DNA of 64,000 bases from Eisenbergiella porci (GCF_009696275.1 NZ_VUMI01000027.1:20157-84156), one strand, 5' to 3'; numbered from the stretch's first letter, positions 1-9,306 are shown. The notes: a model not told the origin generated them from the letters alone. Translations and numbers: made by a program.

Positions 1-627
1 ATTCCTGGCGTCAGTCAGTCCGGCGGCCACATGGCCTGTTGTCAGCCGCAGCCATCCGGGCCGGGCCGTAAACGACCAGCAGGACGGGATGAGATTATGG
101 TTCCACTGCCAGGGAACGCAGTCATCATCCATCAGCACCCGGCGCATTCCGCCTTCCCTGACGCCGCTCAGATCCGGCTCCAGTTCCACGATGCAGATTT
201 TTCCGTTCCCATACACCAGATAGGGGATCCCCTCCCAGAACAGGAAGGACATATCGTGGAACACCTCCCCGATTTCCGCCCTGTCCCAGCCGCTCTTTTC
301 TATATCATCCGTAGAAAAAATATAGGTTTTCCTGCAATCATGGCTGACAAAACAGGCGTAAAAGCGTCCATTGTGCCTGGTAAGGCTGGTGGCCCACTGC
401 CCTTTTCCATAGGCGTTCCTGCCGTTTTCCAAACGGTAAATCCCGTTGTCTTCCAGCGTTTCAAACACATAGGAAACGATTTCCCAGTGACACAGATCCT
501 TCGAACGAAGGATCGGCGCTCCGGGAGTGTAAAACATGGTAGTGGATACCATATAGTAGGTGTCCCCTATCCGGAGCAGATCAGGGTCCGGCATATCCGC
601 TCCGATAATCGGATTTCTGACTTCCAT
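1..627 (-). CDS. GH43 family glycoside hydrolase, N-terminal 209 residues (runs off window)
   Basis: Reading from ATG 627 the frame stays open to base 1, so the gene is cut by the window edge and its C-terminus is unseen. The start follows AAGGAG with normal spacing and lies 9 bases after the stop of the upstream GH10 fusion, so the two are probably co-transcribed. The N-terminus has the GH43 five-bladed propeller pattern: NPIIGADMPDPDLLRIGDTY, whose Asp14 is the likely catalytic base, then a GAPILRSKDLCHWE blade and GWLRLTTGHVA near the edge. This resembles the beta-xylosidase/arabinofuranosidase branch. No signal peptide is visible, so an intracellular role on imported xylo-oligosaccharides is likely. 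The exact substrate cannot be decided from this fragment. Confidence 0.88.
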   Translation of the reverse strand, partial: MEVRNPIIGADMPDPDLLRIGDTYYMVSTTMFYTPGAPILRSKDLCHWEIVSYVFETLEDNGIYRLENGRNAYGKGQWATSLTRHNGRFYACFVSHDCRKTYIFSTDDIEKSGWDRAEIGEVFHDMSFLFWEGIPYLVYGNGKICIVELEPDLSGVREGGMRRVLMDDDCVPWQWNHNLIPSCWSFTARPGWLRLTTGHVAAGLTDARN

Positions 628-636
628 AATGACTCC

Positions 637-3627
637 TTACTTTCTGTATTTTCTTGGGTCAAGCTCATATACTTTCCCTTCTTCCAGCTTTGCAAAAGGC
701 CCGGGCACCCGGCAATCCCCATAATATGGACCGTAAAAATCATCCGCGGTTTCCATGGAAGCAGCCACCGGAAGCACCTCCTCCGGCTTTGTCACATATT
801 TCTGTCTTCCGGTCCCGTGATGCCTCATCTCCGGCAGGCTGTCCGCCCCGGCAAATTCCAGAGTCAGCTTTTCGGTATCCACATTGACGTTAAACCAGCC
901 CTCCTGCCCTTCCCTGTCAAAACCGTAAAATTCCCTCCAGGCATCCAAATCCAGACAGTTTTCCGGCGCGGGATACAGAATCCGCAGATAACCGCCCGGC
1001 ATTTTCACATACAGATTGCCCTGGGAATCGTTGTCCCTGGTCGGGAATTTGATTGCCGCCTCCCCGCAGTCATAGAACAGGTTGTTCATAATCCTGGCAT
1101 CCCTGGAGGTTCCGCCCCTGCCGTTTCCGGCAATGCGGAAGGCCACCGGCTTGACAAAATATCCCGCGCTGCGGCATCTTCCGATCAGATTGTTCACCAC
1201 ATGCAGACGGTCCGTTCCTTCCCCGTAAACCGCATATCCGTTGATAACTCCCTTTTCCTCCATCTTGTACCAGCCCGTGGAGCCCGGCTCTGCCGGCACA
1301 TCATCCGGACGGAACCTGCCTTCCACATTCCAGAAAATATTGTTGTCTATCAGGTTGATCCCGTCCCTGGAGCATTCTATGAAAATCGCTTCCCGCTGTT
1401 CCAGTCCGTCCAGGAACAGGTTCCGGGTGATTCTGTTATTTTCATTTCCCACATCCATCCACAGATGGTCGGCACGGAAGGTCTTGGTAAAAATATTGCG
1501 TCGGATCAGGCTGTTGACGCTGTTATGTACTTTGATGCCCCCTGCTTCCCAGGAAAGCTCCATTTTCTGCCAGCCGGTTCCTTCTATATGATTGTCTTCA
1601 ATCAGCAGATCCGTGGCAAACATGCCCGCGATGCCGCAAACTCCCACATCCTTTATTTCACAGCCTCTGATCACCGTATGGCCGATCACCTGATCCGGAT
1701 CATAGGTGTGGTGCCAGCATTCATTTCCGATATCGATCCCCACGCCGTTGGACCAGTCAATTTTACAGTTCTCAATGATCCAGTGGTGTCCCCGGTAACA
1801 GGATATGGCTCCCCGCTGGGGAACCGGGGCGCCGGTGGCCGCGTGGGCGCAGGTCAGCCCCTTCACCCGGATATAAGAAAGGAACGGCACCTCGGGAGCA
1901 AAGCACTGCTCCCTGCAGGTAAGCTCTATCAGATGCTCCGCCGGATCCCCGTCATCCTCCAGACGGAAATGCACGGTCTGTCCGTTGGCCTCCACCCAAT
2001 AGGAACCGGGCGTCTCTCCCAGCTGATAATACAGCGCCACCTGCTTTAACGGTTTCCCATCGCAGAATACCATGCCTCTGCGGTTTAAATAGGTGGTCAT
2101 GTCCGTTTTTTCATATTCGATAAAAAGGCGGTCATGTAGGATGTTAACTGCGCAGAAGGGGTTATAGCCCTTAAACTCCTCCGGATTCAGCCTGGTTTCC
2201 CAGATCCGCATTCCCTCCGGCAGTTTTTTTCCCAGGCCGGGGATGCGCAGATTCCAGCCTTCGCTTACGCTGAAAGTATCCGCAATTACAGAAGCTTTGA
2301 TAATTGCCTCGCCGTCCCCGAAGGCTTCAAAGCTCACCATTTCCTTCGGGCCGTTCCCGCCTCTGACAGGCCGGACGCATTCCCGGTAGACGCCGCCGTG
2401 TATCCAGACCCTCGTTCCCGGCCCGGCCAGATTGGCCGCCGCCTGAATAGTGGCAAAGGGATGCTCCGGGCTGCCGTCATTTTCATCACCGGCCTGAGGG
2501 TGCGGCGGGTTCACATGATATTCCTTGGTAAAAACCGGCGTTTTTTCCCAGAAAGCAAACCGCTCCCCGCCCGGCAGGCGGTCCTGTCCGTCCTCCTCCA
2601 CTCTTCCGGGCACGCTCAGCACCGCCTGATAAGCGCTTTTGGGGCGAAAGCCGTCAGCGAACAGAAGAGGATAGCTTCTTACCTTGCGAAAGCCGGTCAG
2701 CCAGCTGTCTTCATCCTGCATTCCCCAGAAGGTGACTCCGGTGATGTCCGCAAGGCCTTCCTTTTTTGCCCGGGTGAGTATGGTGAACACCTCCCTGTAG
2801 CGTGCAGCCAGCGCTTCCATGGATGGACGGGACGGATCCGGATTATGGATGTCCAGCTCCGTAACCTGCACCTGGAGCCCCAGCGCGCCGAATACGGAAA
2901 CTGCCTTCTCATATTCTCTTAAAGAGGGCGTCTGCATGGTCATATGCGACTGCATGCCGATGCCGTCCACAAGCCCTTCCGCCATCAGCGGCTTTAAAAT
3001 CAGCTCACAGATAACGTCCCTCTTCCAGGGCACAAAGGTATCATAATCATTATAAAATAAATCCACTCCCGGGGCGCAATATTTCCTGGCAAACCGGAAA
3101 GCCTGCAGGATGAAATCCTCTCCCACGGTTTCCGTCCACCAGGATCTGCGCAGCGCCCCGTCTTCCACAGCTTCATTCACCACATCCCAGGCATAGATGA
3201 TTCCCGGATACTCCTCCTGGACAAAGCAAAGCACGCTGCGGATATACCCTTCCAGCCTGGCCAGCATGGTTTCCCGGTCCACAAGGGGCGCATCCTCTCT
3301 GTCGCTGTAGCTTTCTGTAAAAAACCAACGGGGCGTCTGGTTATGCCATACCAGCGTATGTCCCCGCATTTTCATGCCGTTTTCCCTGGCAAAATCCAAT
3401 GCCCCGCGTATTCCCTGAAAGCTGACTGCGGGACAGCGGTCATGCGCCGCGGGGTTTCTCCTGTTTTCTTCTTCATCTAACAGATGCTGCGGCTTCATTT
3501 CATTTTCACATGTAAAGGAATCGTACTGGCAAAGAAGCGCTTCCTGAGTCCTTGCGTCGGAAAAAGCCTTTGCGGGCACTGCCGCGCCTATTTTGAAATA
3601 GGGACGGTACACTGTTTTCAGGCTCAT
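637..3627 (-). CDS. Bifunctional-looking GH10 endoxylanase fused to GH120-like beta-helix domain
   Basis: A 996-residue protein. ATG 3627 is chosen because AGGAGG sits just upstream; an in-frame ATG at 3705 lacks this. Residues about 8-340 form a GH10 TIM barrel, with NEMKPQHLL at 42-50, the acid/base Glu152 in WDVVNEAVED and the nucleophile Glu257 in QVTELDIH. Residues about 365-990 form a right-handed parallel beta-helix similar to the GH120 protein at 61,654-63,663. They keep the three acidic residues found at matching places there: Glu694 (WEAGGIK), Asp725 (LWMDVGNEN) and Glu751 (IFIECS). No signal peptide is seen, so it probably acts in the cytoplasm. GH10 assignment is firm; activity of the second domain is inferred. 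It is followed 9 bases later by a GH43 gene. Confidence 0.9.
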   Translation of the reverse strand: MSLKTVYRPYFKIGAAVPAKAFSDARTQEALLCQYDSFTCENEMKPQHLLDEEENRRNPAAHDRCPAVSFQGIRGALDFARENGMKMRGHTLVWHNQTPRWFFTESYSDREDAPLVDRETMLARLEGYIRSVLCFVQEEYPGIIYAWDVVNEAVEDGALRRSWWTETVGEDFILQAFRFARKYCAPGVDLFYNDYDTFVPWKRDVICELILKPLMAEGLVDGIGMQSHMTMQTPSLREYEKAVSVFGALGLQVQVTELDIHNPDPSRPSMEALAARYREVFTILTRAKKEGLADITGVTFWGMQDEDSWLTGFRKVRSYPLLFADGFRPKSAYQAVLSVPGRVEEDGQDRLPGGERFAFWEKTPVFTKEYHVNPPHPQAGDENDGSPEHPFATIQAAANLAGPGTRVWIHGGVYRECVRPVRGGNGPKEMVSFEAFGDGEAIIKASVIADTFSVSEGWNLRIPGLGKKLPEGMRIWETRLNPEEFKGYNPFCAVNILHDRLFIEYEKTDMTTYLNRRGMVFCDGKPLKQVALYYQLGETPGSYWVEANGQTVHFRLEDDGDPAEHLIELTCREQCFAPEVPFLSYIRVKGLTCAHAATGAPVPQRGAISCYRGHHWIIENCKIDWSNGVGIDIGNECWHHTYDPDQVIGHTVIRGCEIKDVGVCGIAGMFATDLLIEDNHIEGTGWQKMELSWEAGGIKVHNSVNSLIRRNIFTKTFRADHLWMDVGNENNRITRNLFLDGLEQREAIFIECSRDGINLIDNNIFWNVEGRFRPDDVPAEPGSTGWYKMEEKGVINGYAVYGEGTDRLHVVNNLIGRCRSAGYFVKPVAFRIAGNGRGGTSRDARIMNNLFYDCGEAAIKFPTRDNDSQGNLYVKMPGGYLRILYPAPENCLDLDAWREFYGFDREGQEGWFNVNVDTEKLTLEFAGADSLPEMRHHGTGRQKYVTKPEEVLPVAASMETADDFYGPYYGDCRVPGPFAKLEEGKVYELDPRKYRK

Positions 3628-3736
3628 TTTTTCTTCCTCCTGTATATCGCGGATCTGCCTGCGATACTTCCATGAATCAATTCTCCTGTCCGCGGGCCAA
3701 AACACAGATTTAAACCTCTAACAGGAACTGTTACGG

Positions 3737-3765
3737 AAAAAAGGGGCCGGCAACCGCCAGCCCCC
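3737..3765 (-). terminator. Rho-independent terminator after the importer lipoprotein gene
   Basis: On the minus strand a GC-rich hairpin (GGGGGCTGGC and GCCGGCCCC arms, GTT loop region) is followed by TTTTTT. It lies 60 bases after the stop of the solute-binding protein gene and before the GH10 fusion, so it should limit read-through from the importer operon into the enzymes. Confidence 0.8.
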
Positions 3766-3825
3766 ACTATTTTCGCCATTTTAATGATGCTTATGCCTTA
3801 TTTTATGCTTCAAAGTCCATGCTGC

Positions 3826-5628
3826 TTATTCTGCTGCTTTTCTTGCATCAATGACAGCCTGATATTTCTCAGTGTCAAAGGCAACCAGGTCGTTCCAGCC
3901 GAAGCCTTCCAGCTGTGTGCACATATCGTCCCACATCTGATCGAACTGTGCTTCGTCCGCTGCAAATACCATACGCCAGGAAGCGTCACATACTACGCTC
4001 TTGCACTGGCTTCTTACCAGGGCGATATCCGTGCTGTCGCTTCCAAGAGGAATATTTACGTTGGCGACCATACCAAGCTGGTCTTTATTTCTCATATATT
4101 CCACTTCATTTTTTGCTCCGAATTTCTCGGACCACTCATTGATGGTTGCAGTCTGGTTCATTTCAATGGTAGAGGACCACAGATTGGGCTCGAAATATTC
4201 TCCGGTAACCGGGTTCTTTTCTGCGCTTCCTACAATCCACTGATTGATCTGGTTGTTGCCGTCGCTCCAGGTGCCGCCGCCCAATTCTTCGGGAACCTGA
4301 AGATCTCCGGTAAAACGATCCTGTCCTTCTTTCGTCAGTGTATAGGTGCCGTCGTCATTTACCGTATAAATGAAGCCTTCCAGGCTGTTGTGCTGATAGG
4401 TCAGTCCTTCAGGGGATGCCAGCCAGTCAAGCAGTTCCATAATTCTTAACTTCTTCTCTTCATCAACCTGGGAACCAACACCCCATACACGGCCATCGCC
4501 GTAATAAGAATCGGCTGTCTGGAAGAAATTCAGTTCTTCTACCGGTACGTACATATAGTTTTCACGGTTCTGTCCATGCTCAGGTGTATTCCAGAAGCCA
4601 TTCTGCCAGTTATACCAGAACAGGTAAACTCTCTTCTGCTTCATCTTGCTGTCGCAGGCGGTGGTCCAGTCCTGTGTGGCAGCGTCAGAATCTACCAAGC
4701 CCATCTGGTTTGCTTTAAAGAAGAACTTGAGGGCTTTATAGTAGCCGCCGTTTTTGTCTGTCAGAGGCATGATTGTATTGTCATTTCCAAGCAGTACGGA
4801 TTCCTTTACCTGCTGCCCGAACCAGTTGGTCAGAAGGTTTGCATTTTCAATGCTCGTGCCGTCCCAGTCCTTCCACATGGTAATGGCAAACGCCTTGTCC
4901 CCGGCCGCATTGGTGGGATACTTATCCTGCATATCCTTCAGCATGTTCAGCAGGTCGTCCGTAGTCTTCAGTTCCGGGCAGCCAAGGCCTTCGTACAGAT
5001 CCCACGGAACCCTGGGGGCACTTGTCACTTCTGTCCCTACAAACGCTGTAGGTCCGTTGCTGTTCATATTACAGGGAATTGCATATACGCTTCCCGCTTC
5101 CACACCGTTCATGGTGCCATTGAACAGGTCAATCTGCTCTTTGTACTTTGTCAGATTTTCATAACTGCCGATGATATCGCCGATATCCATGATCAGGCCG
5201 GCTTCCACACAGTCCTGCATTTCGGAATTGTCAATGATAACGATATCTCCCAGATTGCCTGACGCACTGCGCGTCTGATAAAGGGAGTTGGCGTCTCCGG
5301 ATACCTGAGGTGCGATGATGTTCAGCTGGATATTGAATTTGTCCTTAAGCACCTTGCCGAACCAGCCTGCCTGGATTCCCTGATAGTTGGCCGCCTTATC
5401 GTAGATTTCAATGGTCATCTCCGTATCGTGGGATACTACAGGAGCAGCTCCCTGGGCAGCTGCGGCTTCCGTACCGGCTTCTGTCCCGCTTTCCGTGCCT
5501 GCTGCTGCCGGCTCCGTGCCGCTGCTTGCCGGCGCCTGTGTTGTTTCCCCCTGTCCGCAGCCTGCAAAAACGACAGATGCTGTCATAACAGCTGCAAGCG
5601 CCAGGGATGCTAAACGTTTCCTTCTCAT
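3826..5628 (-). CDS. Sugar ABC transporter solute-binding lipoprotein (LipO type)
   Basis: A 600-residue extracellular solute-binding protein. The N-terminus is a lipoprotein signal peptide with positive charges, a hydrophobic stretch and lipobox VVFAGC (Cys24), followed by a low-complexity Ala/Glu/Thr linker. The rest has the long two-lobed fold of the LipO/YtcQ group, with many aromatic residues as expected for oligosaccharide binding. ATG 5628 follows AAAGGAGG. It is the last gene of a three-gene importer set with the permeases at 5790 and 6732. No ATPase gene is present, which is usual for this group because an MsmX-like ATPase is shared. Neighbouring xylan enzymes suggest xylo-oligosaccharides as ligand, by inference. 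Confidence 0.92.
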   Translation of the reverse strand: MRRKRLASLALAAVMTASVVFAGCGQGETTQAPASSGTEPAAAGTESGTEAGTEAAAAQGAAPVVSHDTEMTIEIYDKAANYQGIQAGWFGKVLKDKFNIQLNIIAPQVSGDANSLYQTRSASGNLGDIVIIDNSEMQDCVEAGLIMDIGDIIGSYENLTKYKEQIDLFNGTMNGVEAGSVYAIPCNMNSNGPTAFVGTEVTSAPRVPWDLYEGLGCPELKTTDDLLNMLKDMQDKYPTNAAGDKAFAITMWKDWDGTSIENANLLTNWFGQQVKESVLLGNDNTIMPLTDKNGGYYKALKFFFKANQMGLVDSDAATQDWTTACDSKMKQKRVYLFWYNWQNGFWNTPEHGQNRENYMYVPVEELNFFQTADSYYGDGRVWGVGSQVDEEKKLRIMELLDWLASPEGLTYQHNSLEGFIYTVNDDGTYTLTKEGQDRFTGDLQVPEELGGGTWSDGNNQINQWIVGSAEKNPVTGEYFEPNLWSSTIEMNQTATINEWSEKFGAKNEVEYMRNKDQLGMVANVNIPLGSDSTDIALVRSQCKSVVCDASWRMVFAADEAQFDQMWDDMCTQLEGFGWNDLVAFDTEKYQAVIDARKAAE

Positions 5629-5655
5629 ATAAAAACCCTCCTTTTGAGTCTATGT

Positions 5656-5736
5656 ATAACGGAAGGTCTGCCCTGCGTAAAAGGTCCGCCTTCCGTTATT
5701 TACTTTTTCTGTAACTGTCCATTTTTTCACAGTTAC
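5656..5736 (-). other. Two intergenic stem-loops between permease and binding-protein genes
   Basis: Arms ATAACGGAAGG (5656-5666) and its exact complement (5689-5699) form an 11 bp stem. A second stem GTAACTGT/ACAGTTAC lies at 5711-5718 and 5729-5736. Neither has a U-run on the minus strand, so they are not typical terminators. Stem-loops of this kind at importer gene borders often protect mRNA ends and allow higher expression of the binding protein; that role is inferred. Confidence 0.5.
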
Positions 5737-5789
5737 CTTTTTAAACCGCCCGTTTCCTTCCTTACAAAATTCCTTTATGGCAGCGGTGT

Positions 5790-6713
5790 TCAGCCCTTTA
5801 CGGCTCCAATCATGATACCCTTTACGAAATATCTCTGGAAAATCGGATATACCAGGATAATCGGTATTACTACAATAATCGTTACTGTCATACGCACGCT
5901 GGTGGGTGTCTGGCTGGTAGCCACCGCCGCCGCCATGGACGCGCTGTTATTGGTATTGGCAAGGCCGGCCAGCGAGCTTGCCTGGTTCAGATACTGATAC
6001 AGGATGAACTGCAGCGGATAGAGCTTGGTATCCGTTACCAGAAGCAGGGTATCCTGGAAGGAGTTCCACTGGTTGACCGCGGAAAAAATAGCTACGGTAG
6101 CCATAATGGGCTTGATAACCGGCAGCATGACGCGGAAGAAAATTTTCATAATTCCTGCGCCGTCAATCTGGGCCGCTTCCTGCAGCTCCTTGGGCACCGA
6201 CTCCACAAAGGTCTTGGTCAGGATAATATAAAACGGTGAAACAACAGCCGGAAATATATAACCCCAGAAATTATTGGTCAGGTGCAGGTTTCTCATGGTC
6301 AGGTACCATGGAATGATTCCTGCGTTAAAATACATGGTAGCCACCACCAGCCTGTACCACAGCTTCCTGTGCCACATATTGTCCTGGGTGAACATAAATC
6401 CCAGAAACGCGGAAGCCCCTACCGTGCCTACCGTACCGACAATCGTCCTCAGCACGGATATCTTGGCGGCCTGGAAAAGGCCGTCAATCCGGAGCGCACT
6501 GATATAGTTCTGGAAATGGATTCCTTTGGGCCAGAAGAGAATCACACCCCGCGCGCTTAAATCATTGGCGCTTATGGTGTTGATGAAAATATAGTAAAAG
6601 GGATAAATACAAACCAGGGCGCAAAGGGCGAATATGATGTAACAGACAACGCCCAGCATGTTATCGCCGAAGCTGTGATGCATTTTCGTTTTGCGAACCG
6701 TTTCTTTGCTCAT
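5790..6713 (-). CDS. Sugar ABC transporter permease (YtcP/LplC type)
   Basis: A 307-residue inner-membrane permease of the carbohydrate uptake-1 class. About six hydrophobic segments are visible, starting near residue 20. The cytoplasmic EAA loop reads EAAQIDGAGIMKIFFRVMLP, where the shared ATPase docks. The protein ends in GIMIGAVKG, the typical C-terminus of this subfamily. ATG 6713 follows a GGAGGAG site. It starts 18 bases after the stop of the LplB-type permease and precedes the lipoprotein gene, so the three form one operon transcribed from the promoter at 7718-7747. Confidence 0.94.
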   Translation of the reverse strand: MSKETVRKTKMHHSFGDNMLGVVCYIIFALCALVCIYPFYYIFINTISANDLSARGVILFWPKGIHFQNYISALRIDGLFQAAKISVLRTIVGTVGTVGASAFLGFMFTQDNMWHRKLWYRLVVATMYFNAGIIPWYLTMRNLHLTNNFWGYIFPAVVSPFYIILTKTFVESVPKELQEAAQIDGAGIMKIFFRVMLPVIKPIMATVAIFSAVNQWNSFQDTLLLVTDTKLYPLQFILYQYLNQASSLAGLANTNNSASMAAAVATSQTPTSVRMTVTIIVVIPIILVYPIFQRYFVKGIMIGAVKG

Positions 6714-6731
6714 CTTTTCTCCTCCTCTCCC

Positions 6732-7658
6732 TTACAGAAAGCTTTCGCCGCGGATCAGCTTGGACATTCCGTTTGCAAAGAACAAAAGGATGACGCTGAC
6801 TACGCTCTTAAGCATACTGATTGCAACGGATACGGAATAGCTGCCGCTTCCCATTGCCGTATTGTACACATACAGGTCAAGCACCTGGATGGTTTCTTTG
6901 TTGAAAGCATTCTGGAACACGTAGTACTGCTCCATACCGTTGGAAAGGAAGTTGGCAATGTTGAGCATCAGCAATACGAAATAGGTGGGAAGGAGGCTGG
7001 GAATGGTGATGTACCAAATCATCTGCATTCTTGATGCGCCGTCCACCTTGGCCGCCTGGTACATTTCATCATCAATTCCTGAAATCGCCGCTATGTACAT
7101 GATGGCCGACCAGCCCAGGTTCTTCCATGTGAGCCACAGCCACATCGTCAGCCATACATGCTCCGAGGACTGGAGGAAAAGGACTGGCTCCGTGGTAATC
7201 CCCAGTGTCTGCAGCAGGGTGTTTGCCATGCCCGTGCTGTTGAAAAGGCTGTACGCTACGGAATAAACGAGAACCCAGCTGATGAAGTTGGGAAGCGTGG
7301 TAACCGTCTGTACAAACTTCCGGAAGGGCACGCACCGCAGCTCGTTCATAAATACTGCAAACAGCATGGGCAGCCAGGAGGTTGTCAGCGTAATGCCGCT
7401 CATGGCGAAGGTATTTTTAAGGACCTGCAGGAGCTGCTGGATTTTAATCGGGTTTTCCACCAGGGATTTAAACCATTTCAGGCCTACAAAATCATGGATA
7501 GAAAAGGGCTTGGGCGGCTTATAATCAAAAAAGGCGTATACCCAGCCGTATAACGGATAATATGAAAAAACCAGTACCAGTGCAATAAAAGGCAGAACGT
7601 AAAGGAACATTTTAAAAGAGTTCCATTTTTTCTTGTTTTGGAAAAACTTCATTTTCAC
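6732..7658 (-). CDS. Sugar ABC transporter permease (LplB type)
   Basis: A 308-residue membrane permease and first gene of the importer operon. It has six predicted membrane spans (first near residues 18-36, FLYVLPFIALVLVFSYYPL) and the EAA loop YQAAKVDGASRMQMIWYITI. The C-terminus KLIRGESFL is typical of LplB relatives. The annotated start is a GTG at 7658; an ATG two codons later (7652) is equally possible, because the AGGAGAGGGG site fits either. The gene lies 31 bases from a LacI-type operator and 60 bases from a consensus promoter, so it should be under control of the LacI-family protein at 8213. Confidence 0.93.
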   Translation of the reverse strand: MKMKFFQNKKKWNSFKMFLYVLPFIALVLVFSYYPLYGWVYAFFDYKPPKPFSIHDFVGLKWFKSLVENPIKIQQLLQVLKNTFAMSGITLTTSWLPMLFAVFMNELRCVPFRKFVQTVTTLPNFISWVLVYSVAYSLFNSTGMANTLLQTLGITTEPVLFLQSSEHVWLTMWLWLTWKNLGWSAIMYIAAISGIDDEMYQAAKVDGASRMQMIWYITIPSLLPTYFVLLMLNIANFLSNGMEQYYVFQNAFNKETIQVLDLYVYNTAMGSGSYSVSVAISMLKSVVSVILLFFANGMSKLIRGESFL

Positions 7659-7688
7659 TCTTCCCCTCTCCTGAAAGTTTCATTTTTT

Positions 7689-7702
7689 GTTTATCGTTAA
7701 AC
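7689..7702. promoter_or_regulatory. LacI-family operator at importer promoter
   Basis: GTTTATCGTTAAAC, an almost perfect palindrome with the central CG typical of LacI/GalR operators. It lies just downstream of the predicted start of transcription, a position where a bound repressor blocks elongation. The same motif, GTTTAACGATAAAC, occurs in front of the lacI-family gene at 9307-9320. Confidence 0.75.
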
Positions 7703-7717
7703 CTATTGTTTAGTTGG

Positions 7718-7747
7718 ATTATAGATCATTATTCTTGTAATTGTCAA
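7718..7747 (-). promoter_or_regulatory. Consensus sigma-A promoter of importer operon
   Basis: On the minus strand TTGACA (7742-7747) and TATAAT (7718-7723) are both perfect, separated by 18 bases. Transcription should begin near 7711, giving a leader of about 50 bases to the LplB-type permease. Confidence 0.85.
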
Positions 7748-7864
7748 TAAGACTTTTTATATTCTGTATTTTTTATAAATTATATACATTTTAACATAGG
7801 TTCTGCAGACATACAAAACGATATTTTTGTTCAAATTGTATATAGTGTTGTCTGTTATGCAATA

Positions 7865-7878
7865 GTACAACGTTAAAC
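7865..7878. promoter_or_regulatory. Second, weaker LacI-family operator
   Basis: GTACAACGTTAAAC differs at two to three positions from the operators at 7689 and 9307. It lies 176 bases upstream of the first operator, so a repressor could bind both and loop the DNA. This is inferred from sequence similarity only. Confidence 0.45.
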
Positions 7879-7988
7879 ACCATCACACATTTAATTTAAC
7901 CGCCCGCTTTAAACAGGCCGGCAACCGCCTGCTGCTTCTTCCACCGGCATATTCACCCAATTCCCTGCCCTGTTGCCAGGAAAACCCG

Positions 7989-8028
7989 AAAAAAAGCCGC
8001 TTTCGCTCCGGTTATATCCGGTCAAAGC
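7989..8028 (-). terminator. Downstream member of tandem lacI terminators
   Basis: On the minus strand a split stem GCTTT/CCGG with CCGG/AAAGC around an ATATAA loop is followed by GGCTTTTTTT. It lies just after the stronger terminator at 8034-8066. Confidence 0.6.
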
Positions 8029-8033
8029 GACAT

Positions 8034-8066
8034 AAAAAAAGATTGCGGAGTTTTCCATCCGCAATC
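8034..8066 (-). terminator. Rho-independent terminator of the LacI-family gene
   Basis: On the minus strand GATTGCGG, a ten-base loop and CCGCAATC form a perfect 8 bp stem followed by TTTTTTT. It lies about 150 bases after the regulator's stop codon, and it separates the regulator from the importer promoter. Confidence 0.88.
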
Positions 8067-8212
8067 CCTCAGGTTCGGTTTTTCAGTATTTCTTATCAAC
8101 AGGCGCTTTCAATCAACATTATCTCCGGGTCATTTTTACCAGGACAGCTTCCCCGGTGCACTGTCTTTGGCGCCCGCAAAGCTTTTTCGGCGCGCCGGCT
8201 GACCGGCCGGCT

Positions 8213-9265
8213 TCAGGCCTCTATTTTCCCCACCGATTTTCTGACCACTAGAGTACAGGGAACCCCGATTTCCACCGGCATTCCTCCGGAAGCAGCCTTC
8301 CACTCCCCATCAATTTCCTTCAGCAGAATTTCCGCGGATTTGTGCCCTATTTCGGACAGCGGCAGCGCCATCGTCGTCAGCGCGGGACGGAAATATTCCG
8401 CCACATCCTGATTGTCAAAGCCCGCCACGGACACATCCACTCCCGCTTTCAGGCCGCATTCCTCCAGATAGTCATATACGCCTCCCGCCATACGGTCCGC
8501 CATGCAGAAAATAGCAGTCACTCCCGCGTCAATCAACGGCTTTGCCATCTCATAACCGGAATCCCTGTCCCATGCGCCGTACCTGACCCAGTCGGGATTA
8601 TACAGCACCTGTGCCTCAAACATGGCCTTCTGAGCGCCCAGAAGCCTTTTCTTGGTATGTATATTGTCAGCACGGCCGCCGATAATTCCTATCCTGCGGT
8701 GTCCCATGGACAATACATACTTCATGATATCATAACCGCCCTGCTCGTCTTCAATCACTACCGCAGGCACCGCCGGAGAATCCGTATAAGCATATGCCAT
8801 GACCGCAGGCATGGAAAGATCCTCTTTGAAAAAATGGATGATCCTCGCATGTCCGGCCACATAAATCAGCCCGTCCACCTTAATGGAACGCAGCTCCTGC
8901 AGAGCCGGCTCCAATACGGATCTGTAGGCCTCCTCGTTGTTGAACCAGGACTCCTGCCATCTGGCATAAAGACGCAAGTTCTGCACAATTGTCCGGTATC
9001 CCTTTTCTTCGCAGAACGCCATAATGCTTTCTATCATCCCGGGCGTACTGAACTGCGCAATATCCTCCGCAATGATTCCTATCGTCCTGGTTTTCTGATT
9101 TCTTAGGCCCTGGGCAATATAATTGGGCTGGTAGCCCCTTCTTTTTACAACATCAAGAACCTTCAGCCGGGTTTCCTCGCTCACCTTGGGCTTCCCATTG
9201 AGTATATTTGAAACCGTGGTAGCGGAAACATTGCATTCCTGTGCAATTTCCTTTAACGTAACCAT
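8213..9265 (-). CDS. LacI/GalR-family transcriptional regulator
   Basis: A 350-residue regulator. Residues 1-21 (VTLKEIAQECNVSATTVSNI) are the LacI helix-turn-helix followed by the hinge helix, and residues about 55-340 form the periplasmic-binding-protein-like ligand domain. The start at ATG 9265 is chosen because the DNA-binding domain begins there; the frame is open back to a GTG at 9322, but that would place coding sequence over an operator. Palindromes GTTTAACGATAAAC and GTTTATCGTTAAAC lie before this gene and before the importer operon at 7658, implying autoregulation and control of sugar uptake. The inducer is unknown; a xylan-derived sugar is likely from context. Confidence 0.93.
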   Translation of the reverse strand: MVTLKEIAQECNVSATTVSNILNGKPKVSEETRLKVLDVVKRRGYQPNYIAQGLRNQKTRTIGIIAEDIAQFSTPGMIESIMAFCEEKGYRTIVQNLRLYARWQESWFNNEEAYRSVLEPALQELRSIKVDGLIYVAGHARIIHFFKEDLSMPAVMAYAYTDSPAVPAVVIEDEQGGYDIMKYVLSMGHRRIGIIGGRADNIHTKKRLLGAQKAMFEAQVLYNPDWVRYGAWDRDSGYEMAKPLIDAGVTAIFCMADRMAGGVYDYLEECGLKAGVDVSVAGFDNQDVAEYFRPALTTMALPLSEIGHKSAEILLKEIDGEWKAASGGMPVEIGVPCTLVVRKSVGKIEA

Positions 9266-9306
9266 AACCTTGCATGTACCTTCTTTCTCTAAATTAACAC
9301 GAGTAA

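Noticed and set aside
31..2049. Long plus-strand open frame of 672 codons
   Set aside because: It is the mirror of the GH43 and GH10 fusion genes on the minus strand, with no family similarity and no ribosome-binding site.
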